Assembly: GCA_946186125.1 (NCBI GenBank)
Contig: CAMHLZ010000012.1
Span: 1-64,000, forward strand
Source: an uncultured Lachnospira sp.
GTDB taxonomy: Bacteria; Bacillota; Clostridia; Lachnospirales; Lachnospiraceae
Reading direction: 5' to 3'
Length of the DNA: 64,000 nucleotides
Position numbers and translations under genes: made by a program. Below the pieces are notes generated by a model. It was not told the DNA's origin and ran no database searches. It saw only the letters and a list, made by a program, of their open reading frames with translations. This document shows positions 35,499 through 45,550 of this stretch, one piece after another; within the stretch, counting starts at the first letter, position 1, and each line of letters begins with the position of its first letter.

Positions 35499-36917
35499 TT
35501 ATTCGTCTACGATTGTACCCATATAATAAAAACCTTTTGCCGATTCTAATTTAACATTGTAAATGCTGCCTATCATATCAGGAGTTCCTTTGAAATGAAC
35601 CAGTGTATTATGTGACAATCTTCCGGTCATAAGCGAATTATCATGAGAATTAACATCTTCTACCAATACCGGCTGTATGCTTCCTATTCGTTTTTGTGTC
35701 TCCTCTGCCGAGATTTTCTGTATCTCATCTAACAGTCTGTCAAACCTGTCTTTTATAACATCTTTGGGCACCTGATTTTCCATTTTTGCAGCAGGAGTTC
35801 CCGTTCTCTTAGAATAAATAAATGTAAATGCACTGTCATAACGCACCTGTTTTACAATATCCATGGTATCTAAGAAATCCTCTTCTGTTTCTCCCGGAAA
35901 TCCTACTATTATATCAGTAGTTATAGCGATATCAGGCATAGCTTCTTTTATTTTCTGAACCTCTTCTAAATACTTTTCTCTTGTATATTTTCTATTCATT
36001 ATCTTAAGTATTCTGTTACTTCCCGATTGAATAGGCAGATGAAGATGTCTGCATATTTTTTTTGAGTTTTTCATAACCTCAATCAGTTCATCTGATAAAT
36101 CTTTAGGATGAGAGGTCATGAATCGGATTCTTTTAAGTCCTTCAATAGCATCAACACGGCGTAAAAGTTCTGCAAATGTTATCTTTTCATCCAGTCCCTT
36201 TCCATAGGAATTAACATTCTGTCCAAGAAGCATAACCTCAACAACACCATCTTTCACAAGATTCTCTATTTCCCTGATAATATCTTCAGACTTTCTGCTT
36301 CTTTCCCTTCCTCTTACATAAGGAACTATGCAATAACTGCAAAAATTATCGCAGCCAAACATAATATTCACACCTGATTTAAATGAAAATTTTCTCTCAA
36401 TTGGCAGATCTTCCACTATCATATCCGTGTCTTTCCATATGTCTATGTACATTTTACCGGTCTTGATACGTCTGTATATCAATTCAGCCAATTTAAATAT
36501 ATTATGAGTACCAAATACTATGTCAACAAATTTATAGCTTTTTTTAATCTTTTCTACAACTTCAGGCTCCTGCATCATACATCCGCACATCGCAATCATC
36601 ATGGATGGGTTTTTCTTTTTAAGATTCTGCATATAGCCTAAATGTCCATAAACTTTTAAATTTGCATTTTCTCTGACTGTACATGTATTATATAATACAA
36701 AATCTGCATTTTCAGATTCAGTCTCAACATATCCAATCTCTTTTAAAATGCCAAGCAGTTTTTCAGAATCCTTAGCATTCATCTGACAGCCAAAAGTTTT
36801 CGCCGTACATGTAAGGGGTCTGCCAAGAATTTCGTTCTGTTTCTTTAACCATTCACGACATTGTTCAATATAATAATTCTGTCTTTCCAACTCGTTTGTT
36901 ACATCTGTACTATTCAT
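35499..36917 (-). CDS. miaB: tRNA-2-methylthio-N6-dimethylallyladenosine synthase
   Basis: MiaB is a radical SAM methylthiotransferase acting on the A37 product of MiaA. The N-terminal UPF0004 domain holds three Cys (FGCQMNAKDSEKL, NTCTVRENA, CGCMMQEPEV) for one iron-sulfur cluster, the radical SAM motif is GCDNFCSYCIVPYVRGRERSR, and a TRAM domain closes the 472-residue protein. Its proximity to mutS-mutL-miaA places both steps of the same tRNA modification in one neighbourhood. Confidence 0.96.
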   Translation of the reverse strand: MNSTDVTNELERQNYYIEQCREWLKKQNEILGRPLTCTAKTFGCQMNAKDSEKLLGILKEIGYVETESENADFVLYNTCTVRENANLKVYGHLGYMQNLKKKNPSMMIAMCGCMMQEPEVVEKIKKSYKFVDIVFGTHNIFKLAELIYRRIKTGKMYIDIWKDTDMIVEDLPIERKFSFKSGVNIMFGCDNFCSYCIVPYVRGRERSRKSEDIIREIENLVKDGVVEVMLLGQNVNSYGKGLDEKITFAELLRRVDAIEGLKRIRFMTSHPKDLSDELIEVMKNSKKICRHLHLPIQSGSNRILKIMNRKYTREKYLEEVQKIKEAMPDIAITTDIIVGFPGETEEDFLDTMDIVKQVRYDSAFTFIYSKRTGTPAAKMENQVPKDVIKDRFDRLLDEIQKISAEETQKRIGSIQPVLVEDVNSHDNSLMTGRLSHNTLVHFKGTPDMIGSIYNVKLESAKGFYYMGTIVDE

Positions 36918-36946
36918 CTGTTTCTCCGTTCTTATAATTTTCCAAA

Positions 36947-38200
36947 CTACTGTCTGACCTGACCATTACCTAAAATGATGAATTTTGTTGTTGTAAGAGC
37001 TTCAAGACCCATCGGACCTCTGGCATGAAGCTTCTGCGTGCTTATTCCTATCTCTGCACCAAATCCAAATTCAAATCCATCAGTGAATCTTGTTGAAGCA
37101 TTTACATATACCGCCGCAGCATCTATTTCATCAAGGAATCTCTGTGAATTATTATAATCATTAGTAATTATAGCTTCACTATGTTTTGTATTATATCTGT
37201 TAATATGCTCAACCGCACTGTCAAAATCCGAAACTGTCTTAACTGATATTATGTAATCAAGATATTCCATACCCCAGTCTTCTTCAGTAGCAGGTTTAAT
37301 ATAATCAGATATGCTTACGGCTTTTTCATCTCCTCTGATTTCCACATTATGTTTCTTTAAAACATCTACTATTACAGGTAAAGCCTTATCAATAATGTTT
37401 TCATGTATTACAAGTGATTCACATGCATTACATACACCTATCCTCTGCGTTTTTGCATTTTCTATGATTTTTGCTGCCATATCTATATCCGCACTCTCAT
37501 CAACAAATATATGACAATTACCCGTACCTGTTTCGATTACCGGTATTTTACTATTTTCAACCGTAGCTTTTATAAGACCCGCACTTCCCCTTGGAATCAA
37601 TACGTCAATGTACTCACGCATGGTCATAAATTCCTGTGTAACCTTTCTGTCTGTAGATTCTATAAGTGCAACTGAATCCACCGGTGCTCCTGTAGATTCA
37701 AGAGCTTTTCTTATAATTTCTACAATCTTTGTATTAGAATTTATGGCATCACTGCCACCCTTTAATATAACTGCATTTCCTGTCTTAAAACACAATCCGA
37801 ATGCGTCCGCGGTAACATTTGGTCTTGATTCGTATATAATCCCCGCTACTCCGAGAGGCACTCTTTTTCTTCCAATTTTTAAATTATTAGGACTCTTTTT
37901 CATATTGACTACTTCACCGATAGGATCATCTAGTGCAACAAGTTTTTCAAGTCCCACAGCCATCCCACGTATTCTGTCTTCAGTTAATGTAAGCCTGTCT
38001 ATAAGGCTTTCCTTCATCCCGTTTTCCATTGCTTTTTCAATATCTTTTTTATTTGCTTCGAGAATATCTGCCTGATACTTTACAAGATACCCGGCAACAG
38101 CCATAAGTCCGTCATTTTTTTGATTTGTTCCCATTTTTGAAAGTATACGTGATGCTGCAACAGCTTTTTTTCCTAATTCTTCTAAATACTTATTTTCCAT
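36947..38200 (-). CDS. proA: Gamma-glutamyl phosphate reductase
   Basis: ProA reduces gamma-glutamyl phosphate to glutamate semialdehyde with NADPH in proline synthesis. The catalytic Cys lies in [17 protein letters not shown], and [17 protein letters not shown] and [31 protein letters not shown] are family hallmarks. The 417-residue length is typical. It overlaps the end of fthC by 11 bases. proB is in the same direction four genes upstream. Confidence 0.96.
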   Translation of the reverse strand: MENKYLEELGKKAVAASRILSKMGTNQKNDGLMAVAGYLVKYQADILEANKKDIEKAMENGMKESLIDRLTLTEDRIRGMAVGLEKLVALDDPIGEVVNMKKSPNNLKIGRKRVPLGVAGIIYESRPNVTADAFGLCFKTGNAVILKGGSDAINSNTKIVEIIRKALESTGAPVDSVALIESTDRKVTQEFMTMREYIDVLIPRGSAGLIKATVENSKIPVIETGTGNCHIFVDESADIDMAAKIIENAKTQRIGVCNACESLVIHENIIDKALPVIVDVLKKHNVEIRGDEKAVSISDYIKPATEEDWGMEYLDYIISVKTVSDFDSAVEHINRYNTKHSEAIITNDYNNSQRFLDEIDAAAVYVNASTRFTDGFEFGFGAEIGISTQKLHARGPMGLEALTTTKFIILGNGQVRQ

Positions 38201-38747
38201 ATATTTTTACCTCACTAACTATATAATCTGCTTTTTTATCATGTTTTTCTGACGGTATATTGTCATATATCTGAAATTCATATGCTACACCTATAACGCA
38301 GAAAGGATGGTATTTTTCAAGATATCTGTCATAATATCCTCCACCATATCCGTTACGGTTTAATTTTTTATCAAAAGAAGTACCAGGCATAATCATTAGT
38401 GCATCCTTTACTTCCTCTGACGTAACCTCATCTTTAGTCAAAGGCTCTGGGATTGACATATATCCTTCCTGCAAATCATCAATTGATCTGACTATGTAGA
38501 ACTTCATATCCGGTCCTTCTACTTTTGGAAGAGCAAGCTTTATATTATTATTCCATGCATAATTCATTATATCTGATGTTTCAACCTCATTTTTATACGA
38601 AGCATAACATAATATCAATTCTGCATTTTTAAATTCTTCAATATCACAAAGCTTTTTAAAAATCTGTTTACTCTTTTTGGTGACCTCATCTTTAGTTAAG
38701 CTGTCTCTTTGTTTCACAGAAAGTTTTCGCAATTGCTTCTTATCCAT
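38190..38747 (-). CDS. fthC: 5-formyltetrahydrofolate cyclo-ligase
   Basis: The enzyme (MTHFS, YgfA/YqgN group) uses ATP to turn 5-formyl-THF into methenyl-THF. Conserved parts are the N-terminal [44 protein letters not shown] with the ATP/substrate loop, and the C-terminal [16 protein letters not shown]. It overlaps DUF896 upstream and proA downstream, so all three are probably co-translated. Confidence 0.92.
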   Translation of the reverse strand: MDKKQLRKLSVKQRDSLTKDEVTKKSKQIFKKLCDIEEFKNAELILCYASYKNEVETSDIMNYAWNNNIKLALPKVEGPDMKFYIVRSIDDLQEGYMSIPEPLTKDEVTSEEVKDALMIMPGTSFDKKLNRNGYGGGYYDRYLEKYHPFCVIGVAYEFQIYDNIPSEKHDKKADYIVSEVKIYGK

Positions 38748-38943
38748 TTTTTCCTGCCTTTGAAATGGAACCGTCAGGATTTATAAATTCTATGTTTTCA
38801 AGCTGTCCTCTTAAATTATTATGAACAAGCTGTACATATTCCTTTCTTAATCTTTGCTGTTCCTCTTTTTCAGCGGGTGTAAGTCCCTCAGACTTAGATT
38901 TTTTATACAACTCATTAATTCTGTCGAGTTTTTTTTGTTCCAT
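38740..38943 (-). CDS. DUF896 family (YnzC-like) small protein
   Basis: This 67-residue protein has the family sequence LDRINELYKKSKSEGLTPAEKEEQQRLRKEYVQLVHNNLRGQLENI, a helical hairpin, followed by a short tail. ATG 38943 is chosen since AAAGGAT lies about nine bases upstream; the longer start adds MQIKKGLNG. DUF896 proteins are widespread in Firmicutes; B. subtilis YneB/YnzC homologues are linked with SOS or division control only loosely. Confidence 0.88.
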   Translation of the reverse strand: MEQKKLDRINELYKKSKSEGLTPAEKEEQQRLRKEYVQLVHNNLRGQLENIEFINPDGSISKAGKNG

Positions 38944-38960
38944 ACCATTCAATCCTTTCT

Positions 38961-39815
38961 TTATTTGCAATCTTTCGTGAAATTCTTTATGGTTTCAAAA
39001 TATTTTTCTCCCATTTCATATCCATGGTTGTAAAATTCAGTCAGTTTTTCTGTGTCCTGCTCAGCCCTGTCAATCGCAGGAATCTCAGGTCTTATGACAA
39101 CTGCATGATTATCTTCTTCTAACTTGTCAATATAATTCATGACTTTGTTATATCTGGCACTACGCTTATAAATTGTTTCGCTTAATGCCGGATAATCTTT
39201 ATATACTAATTTTGACACATCTAGGGATTCTTTTTCTTTTTTTCTGTATCCTTTATTACGTGTAAGAATAAGAACAGGTCTGTTAATTCCGTCTCTTAAT
39301 GCCTTGATAAGAGGTACCGAATCGGCAAGTCCTCCATCAAGATACGGTGTGCCATCTATTTCAACAATAGTTGAAATATACGGAAGACTGCTTGATGCCT
39401 TACATATATTCATCAGCCTTGTTTTATCACTCTTTTCTTCAAAATATTCAGCCTTACCGGTCTCGCAGTCTGTTGCAACCATTATACATCTGGTTTCGCT
39501 TGCAAAAAATGTATCGTAATCATAAGGAATCAACTCATTTGGTAATTTATCAAATAATAAATCCATGTCTATCAATCCCTTTTTCATAAGCATGTTTTTT
39601 ATACTATAGATAGAATTTTCGTATAAATAATCTATCATACATTTTCTGGTTCTGTATGGTTGTTTTGAAACGTAATTTGCAGCGTTACATGCTCCTGCCG
39701 ATACACCTGAAACATACGGAAAATAAAAATCCTGTTCCATCAAATAATCAAGAATTCCTGCCGTAAATACGCCTCTTGAACCTCCGCCTTCTAATATTAA
39801 TCCAGACTTTTTCAA
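38961..39815 (-). CDS. Patatin-like phospholipase
   Basis: This is a serine acyl hydrolase of the patatin/RssA group. The oxyanion hole GGGSRGVFTAGILDYL, the nucleophile elbow GVSAGACNAANY (G-x-S-x-G) and the catalytic Asp in YLDGGLADSVP are all present. The 284-residue length and C-terminal half match the YjjU/RssA-like family of Firmicutes. Substrates are likely lipids but unknown. It is encoded between DUF896 and an unknown gene. Confidence 0.9.
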   Translation of the reverse strand: MKKSGLILEGGGSRGVFTAGILDYLMEQDFYFPYVSGVSAGACNAANYVSKQPYRTRKCMIDYLYENSIYSIKNMLMKKGLIDMDLLFDKLPNELIPYDYDTFFASETRCIMVATDCETGKAEYFEEKSDKTRLMNICKASSSLPYISTIVEIDGTPYLDGGLADSVPLIKALRDGINRPVLILTRNKGYRKKEKESLDVSKLVYKDYPALSETIYKRSARYNKVMNYIDKLEEDNHAVVIRPEIPAIDRAEQDTEKLTEFYNHGYEMGEKYFETIKNFTKDCK

Positions 39816-39891
39816 TTTCTTCCCACACCTTTCACATTAAATTTCATTCCGCAGATGTTTGCAATCTGTGGCGCCTGCGGCGCACATTGAC

Positions 39892-39927
39892 GTGTAAAAA
39901 ATCATATATCAATATGATTTTTTACAC
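39892..39927 (-). terminator. Terminator hairpin overlapping the stop codon of the 405-aa gene
   Basis: GTGTAAAAAATCATAT (39892-39907) and ATATGATTTTTTACAC (39912-39927) form a perfect 16-bp stem with a 4-base loop. On the minus strand a T run is part of the downstream arm. The stop codon of the unknown gene (39902-39904) lies within the stem, so the last codons and the terminator share sequence. Confidence 0.75.
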
Positions 39928-41119
39928 TTGTGAAGATATATAAATTATCTTCATAGTTTTTTATATCAACTAAATCTCCTTTTTCTCTAAGGATCGTATT
40001 CTGTTGCGGATAGCCGAATATTTCTATATAATTATATTCTTTTCTCAGCAAACCCTTTTCAGAAGTTCCTGTAAAGATAAATACATCGCTCACCACATTT
40101 TCTAAATGCAGATTCTTGTCGAACTTAAATGCCCGTTTTGCCTTTTTTAAATCAACAAATTCATATCCGGTATCTTTTTTTACAGCAATATAAGGTTCAT
40201 TGCCTATTATAAATTTTTTCGTAAGATCATCCGGCTTTTCAACATTTTTATTAATGCAGTTTGTAATCATTTTTGTTTTCAAATCGTAAAATATGACTTC
40301 TTCTTCTCTTTTAATATTATTTATTTTCGAATATACGAAGTACTTTCCAATAACATCTATATACGGAAATGTTGATGTGTAAAATGCCCGGTCAATTTCA
40401 TCCATCGAAACGCTTTTCTGCATAATCAACATATCAGCAATTATCTGACTGATATTTGCAAAATATATACCTTCAACATGTACTTCATTCTCTGATAAAA
40501 TTCCAAAACGATTATCTTCAAGAAGTGAAACCCCTGTTTTTATTGCACAATGCGTTTCTGAAATAAGCATAATATCATCGATACCGTTGTCCGATATATT
40601 TTTGTCTGCTATAGAATAAAACTTTTGATTATTATTATTGTATAAAAAAGATTTAAATTCAAAAAAACCTGAATAGGTACCTATTCTATTTGATTTTCTG
40701 TACTCATGCTGAACAATCATATATGCTTCATTTAATACAAATATCTTTAATCTTTTTGAATTTAAATACATTGATAAATCATCTTCAAATGCGAAAACAC
40801 TTTCATATAATCCTGATATATAGTTATATCTCATCATCCGTATCTGATATTTTCCGTCATCATTAAGATCATAAGTAAAAAAATAAAGGAAGTCAGATTT
40901 AAAAGACAGATTCTTTATTATTCCCAAACTATATTTTTTTATCTCAGGGAGAATTTCTTTTCTTATATTGCTCTCAGTATCAAATAAAACATATTTTAGC
41001 TTAATTACTCCGGTCACTTCTTTTCCCGACTCTACTTCTTCCAATATAAGATTTTTACCGATTACCTTATTAGTACATTTACTATCTTTTACATTTTTTT
41101 TGAGAATTTTAATATCCAT
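39902..41119 (-). CDS. Hypothetical protein (405 aa), possible beta-propeller-like fold
   Basis: I do not recognise this family. There is no signal peptide or membrane segment, so it is probably cytoplasmic. It is rich in alternating hydrophobic strands (FLYFFTYDLNDDGKYQIRMMRYNY, YFVYSKINNIKREEEVIFYDLK, DVFIFTGTSEKGLLRKEYNYIEIFGY), which suggests repeated beta sheets as in a propeller, but I cannot assign blades. It follows proB by 15 bases. The start ATG 41119 is preceded by AGGAGTGG. It is transcribed between proB and the patatin gene. Confidence 0.7.
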   Translation of the reverse strand: MDIKILKKNVKDSKCTNKVIGKNLILEEVESGKEVTGVIKLKYVLFDTESNIRKEILPEIKKYSLGIIKNLSFKSDFLYFFTYDLNDDGKYQIRMMRYNYISGLYESVFAFEDDLSMYLNSKRLKIFVLNEAYMIVQHEYRKSNRIGTYSGFFEFKSFLYNNNNQKFYSIADKNISDNGIDDIMLISETHCAIKTGVSLLEDNRFGILSENEVHVEGIYFANISQIIADMLIMQKSVSMDEIDRAFYTSTFPYIDVIGKYFVYSKINNIKREEEVIFYDLKTKMITNCINKNVEKPDDLTKKFIIGNEPYIAVKKDTGYEFVDLKKAKRAFKFDKNLHLENVVSDVFIFTGTSEKGLLRKEYNYIEIFGYPQQNTILREKGDLVDIKNYEDNLYIFTSVKNHIDI

Positions 41120-41134
41120 ATAGTTCCACTCCTA

Positions 41135-41977
41135 TTACGTTTCAATGTAATCTATCAGATAAAAATCTTCTTTCTTATTTGCAGTAAATAGTGTTCCGCA
41201 ATTTTTTCCATCCAGTATGTTATATATGTGATTAAGATCTTCTCCGTTTGCAATTACCATATTGGCACCGGAAAATGTTGCAATCTCAGCAGCAGCAAGT
41301 TTGGCACTCATGCCACCTGTTCCTACATTACTTCCTGATGTCTCTTTTCCCATCCCTTTCAGCTTGTCAGTTATTTCTGTAACGATATCTATAAATTCTG
41401 CATCCGGGTTTTCATTTGGATCATCTGTGAATAATCCGTCTATGTCAGATAACAGGATAAGAAGGTCTGCACCTATAACTGCAGCTACCATGGCTGAAAG
41501 TCTGTCGTTATCACCAAATTCTATCTCAAATGTTGAAACAGTATCATTTTCATTTACAATTGGTATAACTCCGAGTTTTAATAACTCTGCAAATGTGTTC
41601 TCAGCATTTTTTCTGCTTAAATTGTTAGTTATAGTATATTTTGTCATCAGAACCTGCGCTGCAACCTGTCCATACTCTGCAAAAAGTTTCTGATAAATCA
41701 TCATAAGCTGAGCCTGACCAATTGCTGCAAATGCCTGCTTCTCCGATAAAGTAGTATTATCAAAATCCGTCACATGCATCTTGATTCTTCCTACTGCAAT
41801 AGCTCCTGATGATACAAGAACGACTTCTTTTCCCTGATTATGTAAATCAGATATGATTCTGACTAGTTTTTCGAGTTTTGCAAGATTAATCCTTCCCGTC
41901 TCAGCGTGTGTAAGCGATGAGGAACCTATTTTTATTACTATTCTTTTGCTTTCTTTTAATTTTTCTCTATAATTCAT
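41135..41977 (-). CDS. proB: Glutamate 5-kinase
   Basis: ProB phosphorylates glutamate as the first step of proline synthesis and is feedback-inhibited by proline. The amino-acid-kinase fold is shown by RIVIKIGSSSLTH, VVLVSSGAIAVGR, VPIVNENDTVS-like VIPIVNENDTVSTFEIEFGDNDRLSA and NVGTGGMSAKLAAAEIA. At 280 residues it is the short form without the C-terminal PUA domain. It is separated from proA by the unknown gene, the patatin, DUF896 and fthC. Confidence 0.94.
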   Translation of the reverse strand: MNYREKLKESKRIVIKIGSSSLTHAETGRINLAKLEKLVRIISDLHNQGKEVVLVSSGAIAVGRIKMHVTDFDNTTLSEKQAFAAIGQAQLMMIYQKLFAEYGQVAAQVLMTKYTITNNLSRKNAENTFAELLKLGVIPIVNENDTVSTFEIEFGDNDRLSAMVAAVIGADLLILLSDIDGLFTDDPNENPDAEFIDIVTEITDKLKGMGKETSGSNVGTGGMSAKLAAAEIATFSGANMVIANGEDLNHIYNILDGKNCGTLFTANKKEDFYLIDYIET

Positions 41978-42046
41978 AATTTCTATTTGCCCTTCTGATA
42001 ATTCACGTTTTATATTACTACAAATTCTTTATTAAGTCACGTTTTT

Positions 42047-43630
42047 TTAAGAAAATGGTTTATATTTTGATGAAATCTTATCAAAAACTTTTATACCGTC
42101 CATAGCCGCAGACGTAATACCACCTGCATAACCCGCTCCTTCACCACATGGATATATGCCTTTTATATTACTTTCAAAATTTTCATCTCTTAAAATTCTT
42201 AACGGTGATGATGTTCTGCTCTCTACACCTGCCATTATAACATCACCTCTGTTGAAATCTTTTATTTTATTTGAAAAAAGTTCCATTCCTTCAACTATTG
42301 ACTCAGACATAAAGTCTGGTAAAACATTTCTTAAGTTTGCAAATGCATAACCACCTTTTATTGCCGGTCTTATTTCTCCAAATTCTTTACTCTCTATCCC
42401 ATCTTTAAAATCTTTATATAACTGGACAGGTATATTTCCATTTCCTTCTACGAATGCTTTTTCCTCAAGCCTTCTTTGAAATTCAACGCCTGCTAAAGGT
42501 CCGTCATTTTCAAAATCCTCCGGTGTGACTGAAACTATTATGGCACTGTTTGCATTTTCACCGTCACGTTTTCTGTAACTCATTCCGTTTACAGCAAGTT
42601 TGTTTTTTTCTGAAGAAGAATTGACAACAAATCCTCCCGGACACATACAAAACGAATAAACGCTTCTGCCATTTTCAAGATTTGTAACAACCTTATAATC
42701 TGCAGCCGGCAAAAATGTATTATCATCAGTCTTATACTGTGATAAATTTATCATTTTCTGCGGATGCTGCACCCTGACACCTATTGCAAAAGCTTTAGGT
42801 TCCATATATACACCCTTATCATGAAGCATTTTAAATGTATCCCTTGCACTGTGCCCCATTGCAAGTATCAGATGTTTACACTCCACAAGCTCTGAATGAT
42901 TTAATTCTATGAAACTAAGTCTGCCGTTTTTAATCTTTATATCTGTCAGACATGTATTAAATCTTACTTCTCCACCATTATTTATAATGTCTTCGCGCAT
43001 ATTTTTTACAACATTACATAATATATCAGTTCCAATATGTGGTTTGTTAACATATAGTATATCCTCAGGCGCACCAAATTTCACGAAAGTCTCAAGCACA
43101 AATCTGTTTCTGCCATATTTATCTTTTACAAGTGTGTTTAGTTTTCCGTCAGAAAACGTACCTGCTCCGCCCTCACCAAATTGAACGTTTGATTCTGTAT
43201 TTAAGACATTTGTATCCCAAAATTTCTGAACGGTTTTTTTTCTTTGTTCAACATCTTCTCCGCGTTCAATTAGAATCGGACGGTAACCCTTCTGTGAAAG
43301 AAGATATGCTGCATACATTCCGCATGGACCACTGCCTGCAACAACTATTCTGCTTTCGGGTTCTTCGGTGCCTTTTATCTCAGGCGAATATCTTACAATC
43401 TCCGGTCTTATCACATTTTTATTTTTTGAAAGTAACAGTTTTTCATTTTTAACTTTAAAATCTATAGCATAACTGAACTTCACATCACCTTTTCTTGCAT
43501 CAATTGATCTTTTAAAGATATGATATTCGAGCAATTCGTCTTCTTTTAGTTTTATATGCTTTAATAATTCTTTTTTTATTTCTTCCTCAGAATGTCCCGG
43601 TCTGAGTTTAATCTGATTTATTCTTAACAT
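42047..43630 (-). CDS. FAD-dependent NAD(P)/FAD oxidoreductase-like protein
   Basis: This is a large flavoprotein of the group annotated as FAD-dependent dehydrogenase with an N-terminal extra domain (about residues 1-75, LRINQIKLRPGHSEEEIKKELLKHIK). The dinucleotide-binding motif VVAGSGPCGMYAAYLLSQKGYRPILIERG follows, then VQFGEGGAGTFSDGKLNT and a closing GIYPCGEGAGYAGGITSAAMDG typical of this family. ATG 43630 gives 527 residues and clears the upstream gene; the ORF-track start overlaps it. Its redox substrate is unknown. It lies next to a second flavoprotein. Confidence 0.85.
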   Translation of the reverse strand: MLRINQIKLRPGHSEEEIKKELLKHIKLKEDELLEYHIFKRSIDARKGDVKFSYAIDFKVKNEKLLLSKNKNVIRPEIVRYSPEIKGTEEPESRIVVAGSGPCGMYAAYLLSQKGYRPILIERGEDVEQRKKTVQKFWDTNVLNTESNVQFGEGGAGTFSDGKLNTLVKDKYGRNRFVLETFVKFGAPEDILYVNKPHIGTDILCNVVKNMREDIINNGGEVRFNTCLTDIKIKNGRLSFIELNHSELVECKHLILAMGHSARDTFKMLHDKGVYMEPKAFAIGVRVQHPQKMINLSQYKTDDNTFLPAADYKVVTNLENGRSVYSFCMCPGGFVVNSSSEKNKLAVNGMSYRKRDGENANSAIIVSVTPEDFENDGPLAGVEFQRRLEEKAFVEGNGNIPVQLYKDFKDGIESKEFGEIRPAIKGGYAFANLRNVLPDFMSESIVEGMELFSNKIKDFNRGDVIMAGVESRTSSPLRILRDENFESNIKGIYPCGEGAGYAGGITSAAMDGIKVFDKISSKYKPFS

Positions 43631-43653
43631 TGTACACTCACATTTCTCCATCA

Positions 43654-44853
43654 CTAACAATTCATTCCTGCAATATACCCCGTTGACCACGCCCATTGCA
43701 GATTGTAACCGCCACACAAACCATCTACATCAATCACTTCGCCGGTTATGTAGAGATTGTTTATAATCTTTGATTCCATCGTCAGGCTGTTGATATCATT
43801 TACATCTACTCCGCCTGTAACGACCTGTGCATGTTCATAATCTCCGGTTGCTTTTACAGTAACACTAAATTCTTTTAATGTATCGGTCAACTTATCCATC
43901 TGTCGTTTTTTTATGTCATATACTGACAAATCTCCTGATATTCCCGTATGCTTTAATATTACGTCTGCCAGTTTTTGATTTATAAGCCCATATAACTTCT
44001 GTCTTATATTCAATTCATTTCCATACAATAATTTATTTAAAGTTTTCCTGTCTATCTCGGGTAAAAAATCAACACCGACAGTTACTTTTCTGTTTTTATG
44101 TAAAGCAATTGCTGCAAATCTGCTTACCTGAAAAGCAGGTATTCCTGATACACCATAATCTGTAAGCTGAAGTTCTCCCGTATCTTTTGCGACTGATTTA
44201 TCTTCTATATATAATTCTACTTTTGCGTCAACCCTGATTCCTTTTAGCTCTTTAAATATTTTTTCTTTACAATACAAAGCTGTAAGTGCCGGCAATGGTT
44301 TATTAATTGAATGACCAAGTTTTTCCAAAATTTTGTATCCTGAGCCATCCGAACCTGTTTTTTTATAAGTCATTCCACCTGTACTTACAATAACGCTTCT
44401 GCTTTTTATTATTTTATCCGGACATTTTATATTAAATATTTCGCCATTCTTCTTTATATCCATACATTCAGTGTCATACATTAGTTCCACGCTGTTGTTT
44501 TTTAATAATGTTACCAGCAAATCTCTGAGGGATACCGCCTGATTTGAACGTGGATAAAGGTATCCGTTTTTTTCTTTTGTAAGCATTCCGTTTTTTTCTA
44601 AAAATTCCGTCATATCTTTCTGTGAAAACTCATTTAGAACAGATTCTACGAACTTCATATTTTTACAATGATAATTCTCAAGTCCCTGGTTTTTGTTTGA
44701 ATAATTACAACGTCCATTTCCTGTAGCAAGTATTTTTTTTCCGGGTTGCTCCCTATGTTCGACTATGATTACTTTTTTTCCGTTTTGCGAGGCTATAATT
44801 CCGGCCATCATACCGGAAGCTCCTGCTCCAATGACTGTTACATCATATAGCAT
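43654..44853 (-). CDS. BaiN/RdsA-family (HI0933-like) flavoprotein
   Basis: This is an NAD(P)/FAD-dependent oxidoreductase of the HI0933/YhiN family, some members of which (BaiN) act in bile acid metabolism, but the name is applied broadly and does not prove such a role. Visible motifs are DVTVIGAGASGMMAGIIAS, HREQPGKKILATGNGRCNYSN, STGGMTYKKTGSDGSGY and the C-terminal TGEVIDVDGLCGGYNLQWAWSTGYIAG. ATG 44853 has AGAAAGGG upstream, giving 399 residues. Confidence 0.88.
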   Translation of the reverse strand: MLYDVTVIGAGASGMMAGIIASQNGKKVIIVEHREQPGKKILATGNGRCNYSNKNQGLENYHCKNMKFVESVLNEFSQKDMTEFLEKNGMLTKEKNGYLYPRSNQAVSLRDLLVTLLKNNSVELMYDTECMDIKKNGEIFNIKCPDKIIKSRSVIVSTGGMTYKKTGSDGSGYKILEKLGHSINKPLPALTALYCKEKIFKELKGIRVDAKVELYIEDKSVAKDTGELQLTDYGVSGIPAFQVSRFAAIALHKNRKVTVGVDFLPEIDRKTLNKLLYGNELNIRQKLYGLINQKLADVILKHTGISGDLSVYDIKKRQMDKLTDTLKEFSVTVKATGDYEHAQVVTGGVDVNDINSLTMESKIINNLYITGEVIDVDGLCGGYNLQWAWSTGYIAGMNC

Positions 44854-44872
44854 TTTTATATCAACCCTTTCT

Positions 44873-45478
44873 TTAGCTGGTAATTGTTTCAAGATATTTA
44901 TACAGACTATCCAGATCTTTTACATGTACACCTTCAAGCACTTTATTTCTGTCATAAGTCTCTAATTCCTGTGCACCTATTCCCGTTTCAAGATATAACG
45001 TTTCTTTATCTCCTTTATAAACCTTTACTTCATTTTCATCCATCAAAATCCAGTATCCGGATGGTTTTTCTATCGTTTTTCTTATAACAATACCTGACGT
45101 TGAAAATGAAATGAGCTGAATGTTTTTAAGATTGTTTTCACTATTGCTGCTTAAATAGTTTTTTAAATATTCTACAAGTTCTTCCCTGTTCATTCCAATA
45201 TAATCGGCCGGCAATGCTGGTTCTGTATTTGTAATTTTACCGGTCTCGCTATCATATGTCTCAAGAATATATTTTGTATCTTTGCTCACTAAAGCAGAAT
45301 CAGTATTAGCTGCCTCACGGGTGTTATCTAAAACTGCCGGGTTCTCATTTATTGTTCTGTCAATTGTTCTTACATCATTGTTTATATTGTTTTTTGCGTA
45401 ATAATAGCATCCATAATATGCCATTACAAAAACAAAAGCCAGAAATCCAAAACCTGCACCATATAATAATTTTTTCAT
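44873..45478 (-). CDS. BofC-like C-terminal domain membrane-anchored protein
   Basis: The 201-residue protein has an N-terminal transmembrane or signal segment (LLYGAGFGFLAFVFVMAYYGCYYY), a low-complexity linker rich in Asn/Asp/Thr, and a C-terminal part (SGYWILMDENEVKVYKGDKETLYLETGIGAQEL) that resembles the BofC C-terminal domain. BofC in Bacillus is a forespore intermembrane regulator of pro-sigma-K processing; here only the domain resemblance supports that link. It precedes the flavoprotein gene on the same strand. Confidence 0.65.
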   Translation of the reverse strand: MKKLLYGAGFGFLAFVFVMAYYGCYYYAKNNINNDVRTIDRTINENPAVLDNTREAANTDSALVSKDTKYILETYDSETGKITNTEPALPADYIGMNREELVEYLKNYLSSNSENNLKNIQLISFSTSGIVIRKTIEKPSGYWILMDENEVKVYKGDKETLYLETGIGAQELETYDRNKVLEGVHVKDLDSLYKYLETITS

Positions 45479-45550
45479 AGCTTCCCCCTTAAATCATGTT
45501 TTTATTATCATAATTAAAGTATCAGCCATTTTCATAATTTTATACAGATT

